Below, piece after piece: positions 54,528 through 63,895 of a stretch of DNA of 64,000 bases. The notes beneath the pieces were generated by a model that saw only the letters and a list, made by a program, of their open reading frames with translations, was not told the DNA's origin and searched no databases. How positions within the stretch are numbered: the first letter of the stretch is position 1; each line of letters begins with the position of its first letter. This DNA is from Nocardioides daedukensis (GTDB lineage: Bacteria; Actinomycetota; Actinomycetes; Propionibacteriales; Nocardioidaceae), in contig NZ_JACCAA010000001.1 of assembly GCF_013408415.1 (NCBI RefSeq), positions 3,720,001-3,784,000 on the forward strand. Direction: 5' to 3'. The position numbers and the translations under genes were made by a program.

Positions 54528-55970
54528 ATGGCCAGCAGAGTGATCAGAGTCAGGTCCGTTGCCGACGGTGTCGCCGCCGAGAGCCTGCGCGCGGGCATTG
54601 TCGCGATCTGGGAGGAGCTCGGCGTGACGCCGGAGTTCCCCAAGGACGTCGAGGAGGCTGCCGCAAAGGCAGCCGGGTCTCCTAGGTTGCCGGAGCTCGA
54701 CCGCACCGACATTCCGTTCGTCACCATCGATCCCGAGGGTGCGATGGACCTCGACCAGGCGATGCACATCGAGCGCAACGGTGACGGCTACCGGGTCCTC
54801 TATGCGATCGCCGACCTGGCCGCCTTCATCACCCCCGGCGACCCGGTCGACCTTGAGGCGAACCGCCGCGGCGAGACGCTCTACGGCGCCGACTCGAAGA
54901 TCCCGCTGCACCCGAAGGTGATCTCGGAGGACGCGGGATCGCTCCTGCCCGACCAGGTCCGACCTGCGCTGCTGTGGACCATCGAGGTGGACGCCGAGGG
55001 CGAGGGCACCGAAGTCACCGTCGAACGGGCGCTGGTCAAGTCCCGCGCCAAGCTGACCTATGTCGACGTACAGGCGCAGCTCGACGACGGCTCGGCCGAC
55101 GAGGTCTTCGGTCTGCTCAAGGAGGTCGGCGAGCTCCGGCTCGCCCGCGAGGCCGCCCGCGGCGGCATCTCGCTGCCGTTGCCGGAGCAGGAGATCGTGA
55201 TCGAGGAGGACACCTGGCGCCTCGAGTTCCGCCAGCAGCTGCCCGTCGAGCAGTGGAACGCGCAGATCTCGCTGCTCACCGGGATGGCCGCCGCCTCGCT
55301 GATGGTGCACGCCCGGGTGGGACTGCTCCGCACCCTCCCGCCGGCCGACCCCCGCGACGTACGCCGCCTGCACCGTGAGGCGAAGGCCCTGGGCATCGAC
55401 TGGCCGGCCGAGCTGGAATACCCCGACTTCATCCGCTCGCTCGACCCGGCGCTGCCCACCCACGCAGCGATGGTGGTCGCCTGCACCCGGCTCCTGCGCG
55501 GAAGTGGCTACGTCGGCTTCAACGACGAGCTTCCCGCGCAGCCCAACCACTCCGCGATCGCGTCCGAATATGCCCACGTCACCGCGCCCCTGCGGCGGCT
55601 GGTCGACCGCTATGCCGGCGAGGTCTGCGTGGCGCTGTGCGCCGATGAGGACGTGCCCGGTTGGGTGCTCGAGAAGCTCGAGGTCGTCCCGGAGACGATG
55701 AGCGAGACCTCGCGCAAGGCGAACGCCTACGAGAACGCGGTGGTCAACCTGCTCGAGGCCGCCGTCCTGGCGCCGCGGGTGGGGGAGAAGTTCGAGGCCG
55801 TGGTGATCGAGGTCGACGAGAAGGACGAGCGCCGCGGTGACATCACCATCGCCGAGCCGGCCATCGAGGCCCGCGTGACGTCGGAGCGTCCACTGCCGCT
55901 GGGTGAGAAGGTCCGGGTCACGCTCGCGGAGGCGGATGTCGCGACCCGGAAGATCGCCTTCACCCTCTGA
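54528..55970 (+). CDS. RNase II/RNase R-type (RNB domain) exoribonuclease
   Basis: A 480-residue 3'-5' exoribonuclease with an RNB catalytic domain. The four acidic residues of the active site are in DPEGAMDLDQAMHIER near residue 67 onward. The usual cold-shock domains before RNB are absent, so this is the shorter type. ATG 54528 (MASRVIRVRSVADG) is used; ATGs at 54510 and 54522 are also possible. A basic S1-like tail is seen at the end. Followed by a repeat array. Confidence 0.85.
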   Translation: MASRVIRVRSVADGVAAESLRAGIVAIWEELGVTPEFPKDVEEAAAKAAGSPRLPELDRTDIPFVTIDPEGAMDLDQAMHIERNGDGYRVLYAIADLAAFITPGDPVDLEANRRGETLYGADSKIPLHPKVISEDAGSLLPDQVRPALLWTIEVDAEGEGTEVTVERALVKSRAKLTYVDVQAQLDDGSADEVFGLLKEVGELRLAREAARGGISLPLPEQEIVIEEDTWRLEFRQQLPVEQWNAQISLLTGMAAASLMVHARVGLLRTLPPADPRDVRRLHREAKALGIDWPAELEYPDFIRSLDPALPTHAAMVVACTRLLRGSGYVGFNDELPAQPNHSAIASEYAHVTAPLRRLVDRYAGEVCVALCADEDVPGWVLEKLEVVPETMSETSRKANAYENAVVNLLEAAVLAPRVGEKFEAVVIEVDEKDERRGDITIAEPAIEARVTSERPLPLGEKVRVTLAEADVATRKIAFTL

Positions 55971-55975
55971 CCCCG

Positions 55976-56216
55976 CCGACCCGGCAGTTGTTGACGCCCC
56001 GGTGCGCCGAGCCGGCACTTGTTGACGCCTCAGCACGTCGAGTCGGCAGTTGTTGACGCCTCAATGCCCCGAGTCGGCAGTTGTTGACACTTGCCTGCGG
56101 TCAACAACTGCCGACTCGACGTCGATTGGGGTCGTCCCCCGCGGTCAACAACTGCCGACTCGGCGAGTGTTGACGTCGTCGTACGGCATCACACCGTCAA
56201 CAACTGACGGGTCGGC
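55976..56216. repeat. Convergent oriented repeat array E (4 forward, 3 reverse)
   Basis: Four forward units begin near 55976, 56007, 56037 and 56069 (spaced about 31 bp); three reverse units begin near 56100, 56144 and 56196. The forward set follows the RNase gene stop by 5 bp and the reverse set reads away from the TPR gene stop. The innermost pair (GAGTCGGCAGTTGTTGAC and its inverse) makes an 18-bp perfect stem with an 11-12-nt loop, which could serve as a terminator for both genes. Confidence 0.9.
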
Positions 56217-56226
56217 GAGGGGTGGA

Positions 56227-56667
56227 TCAGGTGAGGTCGTCGTACGACGTCGCGCCGGTCTCGGCCAGACGTCGCTCGACCCGCAGCACGGCAGTCTCGT
56301 GCTCGGGGTCACCGGACATCGCCGAGGCCAACCGCAGGTGCGGGAGGGCGTCGGCGAGGCGGGACTGGCGCTCCAGGGCGCGGCCCAGGGTGTGCCGGGC
56401 CCACACGTCGGAGGGGTCCTCCTCGACGATCACGCGCAGGTCCTCCTCGGCCTTGGCGAGCTGAACCCGCAGGAAGTAGGCCCAGGCCCGCAGCGAGAGC
56501 AGTGAGATGGCGCGCGGCTCGGCCTCGAGCGCGGGGTCGAGCACCTCCAGTGCCTGCACCGGGGCGCGCTTCTCGAGCAGCTCGTAGGCGATCCGGTAGG
56601 CGTCGGACGGGTGATCCTTCTGGCCGGGAAACACGATCGGCGACATCACGAAGTCGTCGTTGGTCAT
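56227..56667 (-). CDS. TPR-repeat protein
   Basis: A 146-residue helical protein with about three tetratricopeptide motifs (ALEVLDPALEAEPRAISLLSL, QLAKAEEDLRVIVEEDPSDV, ARHTLGRALERQSRLADALP). Such repeats mediate protein binding. No catalytic motif. It reads away from the RNase P RNA gene. Confidence 0.85.
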   Translation of the reverse strand: MTNDDFVMSPIVFPGQKDHPSDAYRIAYELLEKRAPVQALEVLDPALEAEPRAISLLSLRAWAYFLRVQLAKAEEDLRVIVEEDPSDVWARHTLGRALERQSRLADALPHLRLASAMSGDPEHETAVLRVERRLAETGATSYDDLT

Positions 56668-56751
56668 GGCTGCACCCCTCTCGATGCGTTGGTGGCGAGT
56701 TGCCTTGTCTTCACAACATCGCCGTATCCGGCTTCATTCCACTAGTCTGTG

Positions 56752-57170
56752 CGGGCGGATGAGCTGGCCGGGCGGCCGCGTCACCTCAATTGAGGTGCCG
56801 AGGAAGGTCCGGGCTCCGAAGGGCAGGGTGGTGGCCAACAGCCACCCGGGGTGACCCGCGGGACAGTGCCACAGAGAACAGACCGCCCCGACCTCTCCGG
56901 AGGGCGGGGTAAGGGTGAAACGGTGGTGTAAGAGACCACCAGCGTGCCGGGTGACCGGTGCGGCTAGGTAAACCCCACCCGGAGCAAGATCAAGAAGCCG
57001 ACTCCCTCCGGGGAGACGGTGCGCACGTGCTTGAGGACGGCCCGTCCGAGCGTGCGGGTAGATCGCTTGAGACTGCTGGCAACAGCAGGTCCAGATGGAT
57101 GGTCGCCAACCGGCTGGTCGCAAGGCCACCGGCGAACAGAACCCGGCCTATGAGCCAGCTCATCCGCACC
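56752..57170 (+). ncRNA. rnpB: RNase P RNA component, class A
   Basis: About 419 nt matching actinobacterial type A RNase P RNA. The P1 helix pairs 5' GCGGATGAGCTGG (56755-56767) with 3' CCAGCTCATCCGC (57155-57167). Conserved landmarks: GAGGAAGGTCCGGGCTCC (P3-P4/CR-I) near 56799, CCACAGAGAACAGACCGCC (CR-II/III) near 56869, GGGTAAGGGTGAAACGGTGG near 56907 and GCTAGGTAAACCCCACCC near 56963 with GAACCCGGCCTATGAG at the 3' side. Exact ends are approximate. It forms the catalytic part of RNase P, which matures the 5' ends of tRNAs. Confidence 0.95.
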
Positions 57171-57208
57171 CCACCAGCCCCGAACCTCAGACCCCGTGCG
57201 GGGAGAAC

Positions 57209-58057
57209 TCAGGGGTTGGTCAGCACCTCAGCACCATCGTTGGTCACCAGCAGCGTGTGCTCGAACTGCGCGCTGCGCCGACGGTCCTTGGTGACCACGG
57301 TCCAGTTGTCCTCCCACATGTCCCACTCGTGCGTGCCCAGGTTGAGCATCGGCTCGATGGTGAAGGTCATCCCCGGACGGATCTCGTCGTCATAGTTCGG
57401 GTCGTCGTAGTGCGGCACCACCAGACCGGAGTGGAAGTGCGTGCCGATGCCGTGTCCGGTGAACTCGCGCACGACGCCGTAGCCGAAGCGGGCGGCGTAC
57501 GCCTCGATCACCCGACCGATGATGTTGATCCGCCGGCCCGGCTTGACCGCCTTGATGCCGCGCTCGAGCGCCGTCCGGGTGCGCTCGACGAGCAGGCGGG
57601 TCTCCTCGTCGGGCTCGCCGGCGAAGAAGGTGGCGTTGGTGTCGCCGTGCACGCCGTTGATGTACGCCGTGATGTCGATGTTCACGATGTCGCCGTCCTG
57701 CACCACCGTGCTGTCCGGGATCCCGTGGCAGACGACCTCGTTGATGCTCGAGCACAGTGACTTGGGGAACCCGCGATAGCCCAGGGTGGACGGATAGGCG
57801 CCGTGGTCGCAGAGGAACTCGTGCCCGATCCGGTCGAGCTCGTCGGTGGTGACGCCGGGTACGACGTGGCGGCCGACCTCCTCACGCGCCTGGGCCCCGA
57901 GCCGGCACGCGATCCGCATCTTCTCGATCGTCTCGGCGTCCTTGACCTCGTTGCCGGTGAACGGCGACGGCGCGGTCTTGTCGACGTACTCCGGGCGGAC
58001 GATCGACGCGGGGACGGGGCGGCGCGGAGAAATCACTCCGGGGACTACTGCGGACAT
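57209..58057 (-). CDS. map: Methionine aminopeptidase, type I
   Basis: A 282-residue enzyme removing N-terminal methionine from new proteins. ATG 58055-58057 ([15 protein letters not shown]) is chosen. Metal ligands are in [19 protein letters not shown] (both D), [10 protein letters not shown] (H), FTIEPML (E) and FEHTLL (E). The 40-residue N-terminal extension with [14 protein letters not shown] is typical of MapB-type enzymes in actinobacteria. Confidence 0.94.
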   Translation of the reverse strand: MSAVVPGVISPRRPVPASIVRPEYVDKTAPSPFTGNEVKDAETIEKMRIACRLGAQAREEVGRHVVPGVTTDELDRIGHEFLCDHGAYPSTLGYRGFPKSLCSSINEVVCHGIPDSTVVQDGDIVNIDITAYINGVHGDTNATFFAGEPDEETRLLVERTRTALERGIKAVKPGRRINIIGRVIEAYAARFGYGVVREFTGHGIGTHFHSGLVVPHYDDPNYDDEIRPGMTFTIEPMLNLGTHEWDMWEDNWTVVTKDRRRSAQFEHTLLVTNDGAEVLTNP

Positions 58058-58081
58058 GCCGGCGAGTGTAGTTTCGAGGAC

Positions 58082-58270
58082 ATGAGCGACGAATACTGGT
58101 TCTGCCTCAAGCACCACACCGTCGAGGGAGAGGAAGGCTGCCGCAACGCGGACCGGCTCGGCCCCTATGCCTCACAGGCCGAGGCCTCGCGCGCGTTGGA
58201 GAAGGTCGAGGAGAACAACGAGGCCTGGGACAACGACCCGAAGTGGAACGACGACGCACTGGAGGACTGA
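58082..58270 (+). CDS. Small conserved actinobacterial protein
   Basis: A 62-residue protein from ATG 58082 ([20 protein letters not shown]). It is acidic with a pattern of C/H (CLKHH...GC) and [22 protein letters not shown], a helix resembling that of SPOR-like repeats. Homologues occur widely in actinobacteria near map; function unknown. It is divergent from map, 24 bp apart. Confidence 0.75.
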   Translation: MSDEYWFCLKHHTVEGEEGCRNADRLGPYASQAEASRALEKVEENNEAWDNDPKWNDDALED

Positions 58271-58299
58271 GGTTGCGGTGAGCCGATAGGTTCACCCCC

Positions 58300-58557
58300 G
58301 TGAGAGTCCGCGAGAAGGTTTCCCCGTGGCCGTTCGTCGGCATGGGCGCGTTGGCATGTGCGTTCTTCCTGTACGCCGCCGCGTGGACGTTCGCGCCGTG
58401 GTGGGTGGTCGTCCTCAACCTCGTCGTCTGGCTGGTGGCGTTCGTCGTCGCCACTCGCTGGTGGACGCCTCGACCCATGGCCGTCGCTGTGCTGGGCGGC
58501 GGGGTGATCGCATGGTGGTTCGTGGTCTATCTCGGCGGTGGGCTTTACCTCTGGTGA
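58300..58557 (+). CDS. Small membrane protein (DUF2530-like)
   Basis: An 85-residue protein from GTG 58300 with three hydrophobic stretches (about 12-33, 33-50, 60-82) and little outside. The pattern resembles the actinobacterial DUF2530 family, but the match is by size and hydropathy, so low-level. Followed directly by repeat array F. Confidence 0.6.
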   Translation: MRVREKVSPWPFVGMGALACAFFLYAAAWTFAPWWVVVLNLVVWLVAFVVATRWWTPRPMAVAVLGGGVIAWWFVVYLGGGLYLW

Positions 58558-58667
58558 CCACGAACCGGCAGTTCTGGGCGACCACAACTGCCGGTTCGCG
58601 CATCCACAACTGCAGGTTCGCGGCACCAGAACTGCAGGTTCGCGGCACCACAACTGCAGGTTCGTGG
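58558..58667. repeat. Repeat array F, variant unit (1 forward, 4 reverse)
   Basis: A related but distinct unit, CCACAACTGCAGGTTCGCGG, four times in reverse orientation (58582, 58604, 58626, 58648; period 22 bp) and one forward copy CGAACCGGCAGTTCTGGG at 58561. The forward copy follows the upstream membrane gene stop and the reverse copies end 1 bp from the panB stop codon. The first pair makes a 13-bp perfect hairpin stem. Confidence 0.88.
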
Positions 58668-58668
58668 G

Positions 58669-59553
58669 TCAGAAGGTGTGCTCGGGGCCCGGGAACGTGC
58701 TGCCCTGCACGTCGGCCACATAGTCCTTGGCAGCCGAGAGCAGTACGCCGTGCACGTCGGCGTACTGCTTGACGAACTTGGCCATCCGACCCGTGCGCAG
58801 GCCGAAGGCGTCCTGCCAGACCAGCACCTGACCGTCGGTCTGGTTGCCGGCGCCGATGCCGATCGTGACGATGTCGAGCTCGCGGGAGATCTCACCGGCG
58901 ACGTCACCGGGGACCATCTCCATGACCACGGCGAAGGCACCCGCCTCCTGGACCGCGCGCGCGTCTGCCTTGACCCGATCGGCGGCCTCGCCACGACCCT
59001 GGACGCGATAGCCACCCAGGGTGTGCTCGCTCTGCGGGGTGAAGCCGATGTGTGCCACCACGGGGATGCCGCCCTGGACGAGCTTGGTGATCACCGGCGC
59101 CATCTCGGCGCCGCCCTCGAGCTTGACGCAGTGCGCGCCGGCCTCCTTCATGAACCGGACCGCGGTCAGATAGCCCTGCTCGGGAGAGGCCTGGTAGGAG
59201 CCGAACGGCAGGTCCGCCACCACCATCGCGCGCCTGGCGGAATTGGCCACGGCGCGGGTCAGCGGGATGAGCTCGTCGACCGTGATCGGGAGCGAGGTCT
59301 CGTTGCCGAGCACGTTGTTCGAGGCGCTGTCACCGACCAGGAGCATGTCCACGCCGGCCTCGTCGAAGGTCTGCGCGGTGTACATGTCGTAGGCGGTCAG
59401 CATGGTTACTTTCTCGCCACGCTGCTTCATCTCGCGCAGGTGGTGGGTGCGGACCCGCTTGACCGGTGCGGGGCTGGCCTGGCCGCCTGCCGCGCTCGAG
59501 TCCTTCGCGCCACCGCCGTACGGCGCGGCAACTTCTGCGTTCTTCTCGCTCAT
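58669..59553 (-). CDS. panB: 3-Methyl-2-oxobutanoate hydroxymethyltransferase
   Basis: A 294-residue enzyme of pantothenate synthesis, adding a hydroxymethyl group from methylene-THF to ketoisovalerate. Conserved blocks: LTAYDMYTAQTFDEAGVDMLLVGDS, ADLPFGSYQ, VKLEGGAEMAPVI, HIGFTPQSEHTLGGYRVQGR and IGIGAGNQTDGQVLVWQDAFGL. The first 40 residues are a variable extension. Metal-binding Asp/Glu are within the VGDS and KLEGG segments. In mycobacteria panB is likewise near glnA2. Confidence 0.95.
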   Translation of the reverse strand: MSEKNAEVAAPYGGGAKDSSAAGGQASPAPVKRVRTHHLREMKQRGEKVTMLTAYDMYTAQTFDEAGVDMLLVGDSASNNVLGNETSLPITVDELIPLTRAVANSARRAMVVADLPFGSYQASPEQGYLTAVRFMKEAGAHCVKLEGGAEMAPVITKLVQGGIPVVAHIGFTPQSEHTLGGYRVQGRGEAADRVKADARAVQEAGAFAVVMEMVPGDVAGEISRELDIVTIGIGAGNQTDGQVLVWQDAFGLRTGRMAKFVKQYADVHGVLLSAAKDYVADVQGSTFPGPEHTF

Positions 59554-59670
59554 GGGTCGAACTCCCTCATCGCTCTCGAGGCTCTTGGCTGAGTCCCCGG
59601 ACCGGGATCAAGGCTAGTCCCGAAAGCGTGGGTCGCACTGTGGCTCCGCTCACGTGGGTACCTAGACTCC

Positions 59671-61743
59671 ATGACTGTGGACTTCTACTCGGCCTATGCC
59701 CATGGCTTCGCCCGCGTCGCCGCCTGCACCATCCCGATCGCCCTTGCCGACCCGCGGGCCAACGCCGCGACGGTCCTGGCAGAGGCCCGCGCCTGCCACG
59801 ACGAGGGTGTGGCGGTCGCCGTCTTCCCCGAGCTGTGCCTGACCGGCTACTCGGTCGACGACCTGTTCCTGCAGGACGTCCTGCTCGAGACGGTGCAGGA
59901 AGCGCTCGGCGAGATCGTCGAGGCCAGCCTCGACCTGCTGCCGGTCCTGGTGGTCGGAGCGCCCGTCGTACACGGCACCCGGGTGCTCAACTGTGCAGTG
60001 GTGATCCACCGCGGGAGCATCCTCGGCGTCAGCCCGAAGTCCTACCTGCCGACCTATCGCGAGTTCTACGAGCGCCGCTGGTTCGCCCCCGGAGACGACC
60101 GACGCGACCAGTGGATCACCCTCGGCGGCGAAGAGGTTCCGTTCGGCCCCGACCTGATCTTCAGCGCCCTGGACATCCCCGGCCTCGACCTGCACGTCGA
60201 GGTCTGCGAGGACATGTGGGTGCCGATCCCGCCGAGTGCCGAGGCCGCCCTGGCCGGCGCGACCGTGCTGGCCAACCTCTCCGGCTCGCCGATCACCGTC
60301 GCCCGCGCGGAGGACCGGCGGATGCTGGTCCGCTCGGCCAGCGCCCGGTGCGCCGCGGCCTATCTCTATGCCGCCGCGGGGGAGGGGGAGTCGACCACCG
60401 ACCTGAGCTGGGACGGCCAGACGATGATCTATGAGCTCGGCGACCTGCTCGCCGAGACCGAGCGGTTCCCGGCCGGTGCCAGGCACAGCATCGTCGACAT
60501 CGACCTCGACCGGATCTCCCAGGAACGGCTGCGGCAGGGCACGTTCGACGACAACCGGCGCACCCACGATGCCCGGGCCAGCGACTTCCGCGCGGTCGAG
60601 TTCGTGCTCGAGGCCCCGAGCGGTGACATCGGCCTGCGCCGACACCTCGACCGGTTCCCGTTCGTCCCCGATGACCCGGAGCGGTTGGCCCAGGACTGCT
60701 ACGAGGCCTACAACATCCAGGTCTCCGGGCTCGAGCAGCGTCTGCGCGCCATCGGCGGAGACTCTTGGCAGCCCAAGGTCGTGATCGGACTCTCCGGCGG
60801 CCTCGACTCCACCCACGCCTTGATCGTGGCGGCCAAGGCGATGGACCGGCTCGGCCGTCCGCGCAGCGACATCCAGGGCATCACCATGCCGGGCTTCGCG
60901 ACCGGTGAGAAGACCAAGTCCTATGCCACCCGGCTGGCCAACTCCCTGGGGATCAGCTTCGAGGAGATCGACATCCGCCCGGCCGCGACCCAGATGCTCG
61001 CCGACCTCGACCACCCGTTCGCCGAGGGCGAGAAGGTCTATGACGTCACCTTCGAGAACGTCCAGGCAGGCCTGCGCACCGACTACCTGTTCCGGTTGGC
61101 CAACCACCGCGGCGGGATCGTGCTCGGCACCGGCGACCTGTCCGAGCTGGCGCTGGGCTGGTGCACCTATGGCGTGGGCGACCAGATGTCGCACTACAAC
61201 GTGAACCCCGGCGTGCCCAAGACCCTGGTGCAGCACCTGATCCGCTGGGTCATCGAGAGCGACCAGTTCGGCGCGGACGACGCCAGCGGCGAGACCAATG
61301 CCGTGCTCCGCGAGATCCTCGAGCAGGAGATCACTCCCGAGCTGATCCCGACCGAGGAGGGCGAGAAGCCCCAGGCCACCGAGGACTCGGTCGGCCCCTA
61401 TTCGCTCCAGGACTTCACGCTCTACCACGTGATCCGTCGCGGCTTCAGGCCCTCCAAGATCGCCTTCCTGGCCTGGCACGCGTGGCGTGACACCGAGGTC
61501 GGCGAATGGCCTCCCGGCTTCCCCGAGGCGCGGCGTACGTCGTACGAGCTCGCCGAGGTCAGGCAGTGGCTCGAGGTCTTCATCAAGCGGTTCTTCGCCT
61601 CGCAGTTCAAGCGCTCCGCGCTGCCCAACGGGCCCAAGGTCAGCCCCGGCGGCACGATGTCTCCGCGTGGTGACTGGCGGATGCCCTCGGACGCCGCCCC
61701 GACGGCATGGCTGGCCGAGCTGGAGAACGTGCCGCGCGAGTGA
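59671..61743 (+). CDS. nadE: Glutamine-dependent NAD+ synthetase
   Basis: A 690-residue two-domain enzyme converting nicotinic-acid adenine dinucleotide to NAD+. The N-terminal nitrilase-type glutaminase has the triad E54 (FPELCLTGY), K123 ([11 protein letters not shown]) and C179 (EVCEDMWVP). The C-terminal synthetase has the P-loop GLSGGLDST near 373. Length is normal for the actinobacterial long form. Separate gene with its own start 117 bp after divergent panB. Confidence 0.95.
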   Translation: MTVDFYSAYAHGFARVAACTIPIALADPRANAATVLAEARACHDEGVAVAVFPELCLTGYSVDDLFLQDVLLETVQEALGEIVEASLDLLPVLVVGAPVVHGTRVLNCAVVIHRGSILGVSPKSYLPTYREFYERRWFAPGDDRRDQWITLGGEEVPFGPDLIFSALDIPGLDLHVEVCEDMWVPIPPSAEAALAGATVLANLSGSPITVARAEDRRMLVRSASARCAAAYLYAAAGEGESTTDLSWDGQTMIYELGDLLAETERFPAGARHSIVDIDLDRISQERLRQGTFDDNRRTHDARASDFRAVEFVLEAPSGDIGLRRHLDRFPFVPDDPERLAQDCYEAYNIQVSGLEQRLRAIGGDSWQPKVVIGLSGGLDSTHALIVAAKAMDRLGRPRSDIQGITMPGFATGEKTKSYATRLANSLGISFEEIDIRPAATQMLADLDHPFAEGEKVYDVTFENVQAGLRTDYLFRLANHRGGIVLGTGDLSELALGWCTYGVGDQMSHYNVNPGVPKTLVQHLIRWVIESDQFGADDASGETNAVLREILEQEITPELIPTEEGEKPQATEDSVGPYSLQDFTLYHVIRRGFRPSKIAFLAWHAWRDTEVGEWPPGFPEARRTSYELAEVRQWLEVFIKRFFASQFKRSALPNGPKVSPGGTMSPRGDWRMPSDAAPTAWLAELENVPRE

Positions 61744-61806
61744 CGGCTGTGACCACCCGGGGCGTCGCAACACGCGCGTAACAACCGATGGTCCATAGTT
61801 GGGCCC

Positions 61807-63144
61807 ATGGGTAAGCAGGAAGACTTCGTGCTGCGCGCACTCGAAGAACGCGACGTCCGCTTCGTTCGCCTCTGGTTCACCGACGTGCTCGGTTTCCTGA
61901 AGTCGGTGGCGGTCGCGCCGGCCGAGCTCGAGGGGGCCTTCACCGAGGGGATCGGCTTCGACGGTTCCGCGATCGAGGGGTTCGCCCGGGTCTACGAGGC
62001 CGACATGCTGGCCAAGCCGGACCCGTCCACCTTCCAGATCCTGCCGTGGCGCGGCGACGGCCCGTCGACGGCCCGGATGTTCTGCGACATCGTGATGCCC
62101 GACGGCAGCCCCTCCTATGCCGACCCCCGCTTCGTGCTCAAGCGGACCCTGGGCGCGGCAGCCGACAAGGGCTTCACCTTCTACACGCACCCCGAGATCG
62201 AGTTCTACCTCTTCAAGGACACGCCCGAGGCCGGCTCCGACCCGGTGCCCGTGGACCGCAGCGGCTACTTCGACCACACCGCCCAGTCGCACGGCTCCGA
62301 CTTCCGCCGCGAGGCGATCACGATGCTCGAGGCGATGGGCATCTCGGTCGAGTTCAGCCACCACGAGGGCGGCCCCGGCCAGCAGGAGATCGACCTGCGC
62401 TACGCCGACGCACTGAGCACGGCGGACAACATCATGACCTTCCGCACCGTGGTGCGCGAGGTGGCCCTGAGCCAGGGTATCTGGGCGACCTTCATGCCCA
62501 AGCCCTTCACCACCCACCCCGGCTCCGGGATGCACACCCACGTGTCCCTCTTCGAGGGCGACCGCAACGCCTTCTTCGAAGCCGGCTCCGAATATCAGCT
62601 CAGCCGCACCGGTCGCCAGTTCATCGCCGGCATCCTCACCCACGCGGCCGAGATCACCTGCGTGACCAACCAGTGGGTCAACTCCTACAAGCGGCTGATC
62701 GGCGGCGGCGAGGCCCCGTCATACATCTGCTGGGGCCACAACAACCGCTCCGCTATGGTGCGGGTCCCGATGTACAAGCCGAACAAGGGCCAGTCCACCC
62801 GGATCGAGCTGCGCACGATCGACGCCGCCTGCAACCCCTACCTGGCGTTCGCGGTCATCCTCGCGGCCGGGATGAAGGGCATCGAGGAGGAGTACGAGCT
62901 CCCGCGCGAGACCGAGGACGACGTCTGGTCGCTCACCGAGCGCGAGCGCAAGATGCTCGGCATCCAGCCGCTGCCCAAGACGCTCTATGAGTCGATTCAG
63001 GTTGCGGAGAACTCCGAGCTGCTGGCCGAGACCCTGGGCGAGCACGTCTACGACTACTTCCTGCGCAACAAGCGTGCGGAGTGGGAGTCCTATCGCGGAC
63101 AGGTCTCCGCATGGGAGCGCGACCAGATGCTGCCGGTGATCTGA
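61807..63144 (+). CDS. glnA2: Glutamine synthetase family protein GlnA2
   Basis: A 445-residue member of the GlnA2 group by close overall likeness to the mycobacterial protein (MGKQEDFVLRALEERDVRFV, GIGFDGSAIEGFAR). Active-site motifs are present (PHEGGPGQQEIDLR-like region SHHEGGPGQQEIDLR, HPGSGMHTHVSLFEGD, NRSAMVRVP). The adenylylation tyrosine motif NLYxLP is replaced by KTLYESI, so GlnE control is unlikely. In Streptomyces GlnA2 acts as a gamma-glutamylpolyamine synthetase; whether that holds here is open. Followed closely by an amidotransferase. Confidence 0.9.
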   Translation: MGKQEDFVLRALEERDVRFVRLWFTDVLGFLKSVAVAPAELEGAFTEGIGFDGSAIEGFARVYEADMLAKPDPSTFQILPWRGDGPSTARMFCDIVMPDGSPSYADPRFVLKRTLGAAADKGFTFYTHPEIEFYLFKDTPEAGSDPVPVDRSGYFDHTAQSHGSDFRREAITMLEAMGISVEFSHHEGGPGQQEIDLRYADALSTADNIMTFRTVVREVALSQGIWATFMPKPFTTHPGSGMHTHVSLFEGDRNAFFEAGSEYQLSRTGRQFIAGILTHAAEITCVTNQWVNSYKRLIGGGEAPSYICWGHNNRSAMVRVPMYKPNKGQSTRIELRTIDAACNPYLAFAVILAAGMKGIEEEYELPRETEDDVWSLTERERKMLGIQPLPKTLYESIQVAENSELLAETLGEHVYDYFLRNKRAEWESYRGQVSAWERDQMLPVI

Positions 63145-63151
63145 GCCCGAC

Positions 63152-63895
63152 GTGAGCCTTGCGACCATCCTGGTCATCGAGCACGAGGCCACCTGCCCAC
63201 CTGCCCTGGTCGGCACCTGGCTCGGCGAGGCCGGTTGCGCGCTCGACGTGGTGCGCCCCTACCTGGGCGAGCAGATCCCCGCGATCGAGGCGTACGCCGG
63301 GTTGCTGGTGCTGGGCGGGACGATGGGCGCAGGCGACGATCACCGTGTCGAATGGCTCGAGCCGGTTCGTGAGCTGGTCCGCGAAGCTGAGGCGAGCGGC
63401 GTGCCCACGCTGGGGATCTGCCTGGGCCACCAGCTGATCGCCACTGCCCTGGGCGGCACCGTGGGGGTCAACCCCAACGGTCAACAGCTCGGAGTGCTCG
63501 AGATCGGCTGGACGGCTCAAGCGCCGGGGTCGTTCCTCGGCACAACGTTGCCCGCACGCGGCATCCAGTGGAACAACGACATCGTCACCTCACTGCCTCC
63601 CGGCGCCGAGGTGCTGGCGCAGACCCCTGCCGGTGAGCCGCAGGTGGTCAGGTTCGCACCCACCATCTGGGGCGTCCAGCTCCATCCCGAGGCCGACGAG
63701 CACGTCGTCGCGGTGTGGGCCGAGGGCGACCAGGAGGCACACACCGAGCGCGGCATCGACCAGCGCGCCTTCCTCGATCACATCGCCGCTGCCCGCGCCG
63801 AGCTCGACGACGCCTGGCGTCCGGTGCTGGTCGCCTTCGCTGACCTGGCACGCGGGCGGATGGCAGCAACGGGCGCCGAGGCGCAAGCACGATGA
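63152..63895 (+). CDS. Class I glutamine amidotransferase (GMP synthase-like)
   Basis: A 247-residue enzyme from GTG 63152. Catalytic cysteine is in LGICLGHQLIATALGG (near residue 92) and the His-Glu pair in GVQLHPEADEH near 176. Such proteins split glutamine or gamma-glutamyl compounds. Located 7 bp after glnA2, and its stop overlaps glnE, so it belongs to one operon. If GlnA2 makes gamma-glutamylpolyamines, a role in their breakdown would fit, but this is inference. Confidence 0.83.
   Translation: MSLATILVIEHEATCPPALVGTWLGEAGCALDVVRPYLGEQIPAIEAYAGLLVLGGTMGAGDDHRVEWLEPVRELVREAEASGVPTLGICLGHQLIATALGGTVGVNPNGQQLGVLEIGWTAQAPGSFLGTTLPARGIQWNNDIVTSLPPGAEVLAQTPAGEPQVVRFAPTIWGVQLHPEADEHVVAVWAEGDQEAHTERGIDQRAFLDHIAAARAELDDAWRPVLVAFADLARGRMAATGAEAQAR

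Noticed and set aside
61744-61806. GlnR box upstream of glnA2
   Set aside because: A GTAAC half-site is present (in GCGTAACAACC), but the second half at the proper 6-base spacing does not match GaAAC.
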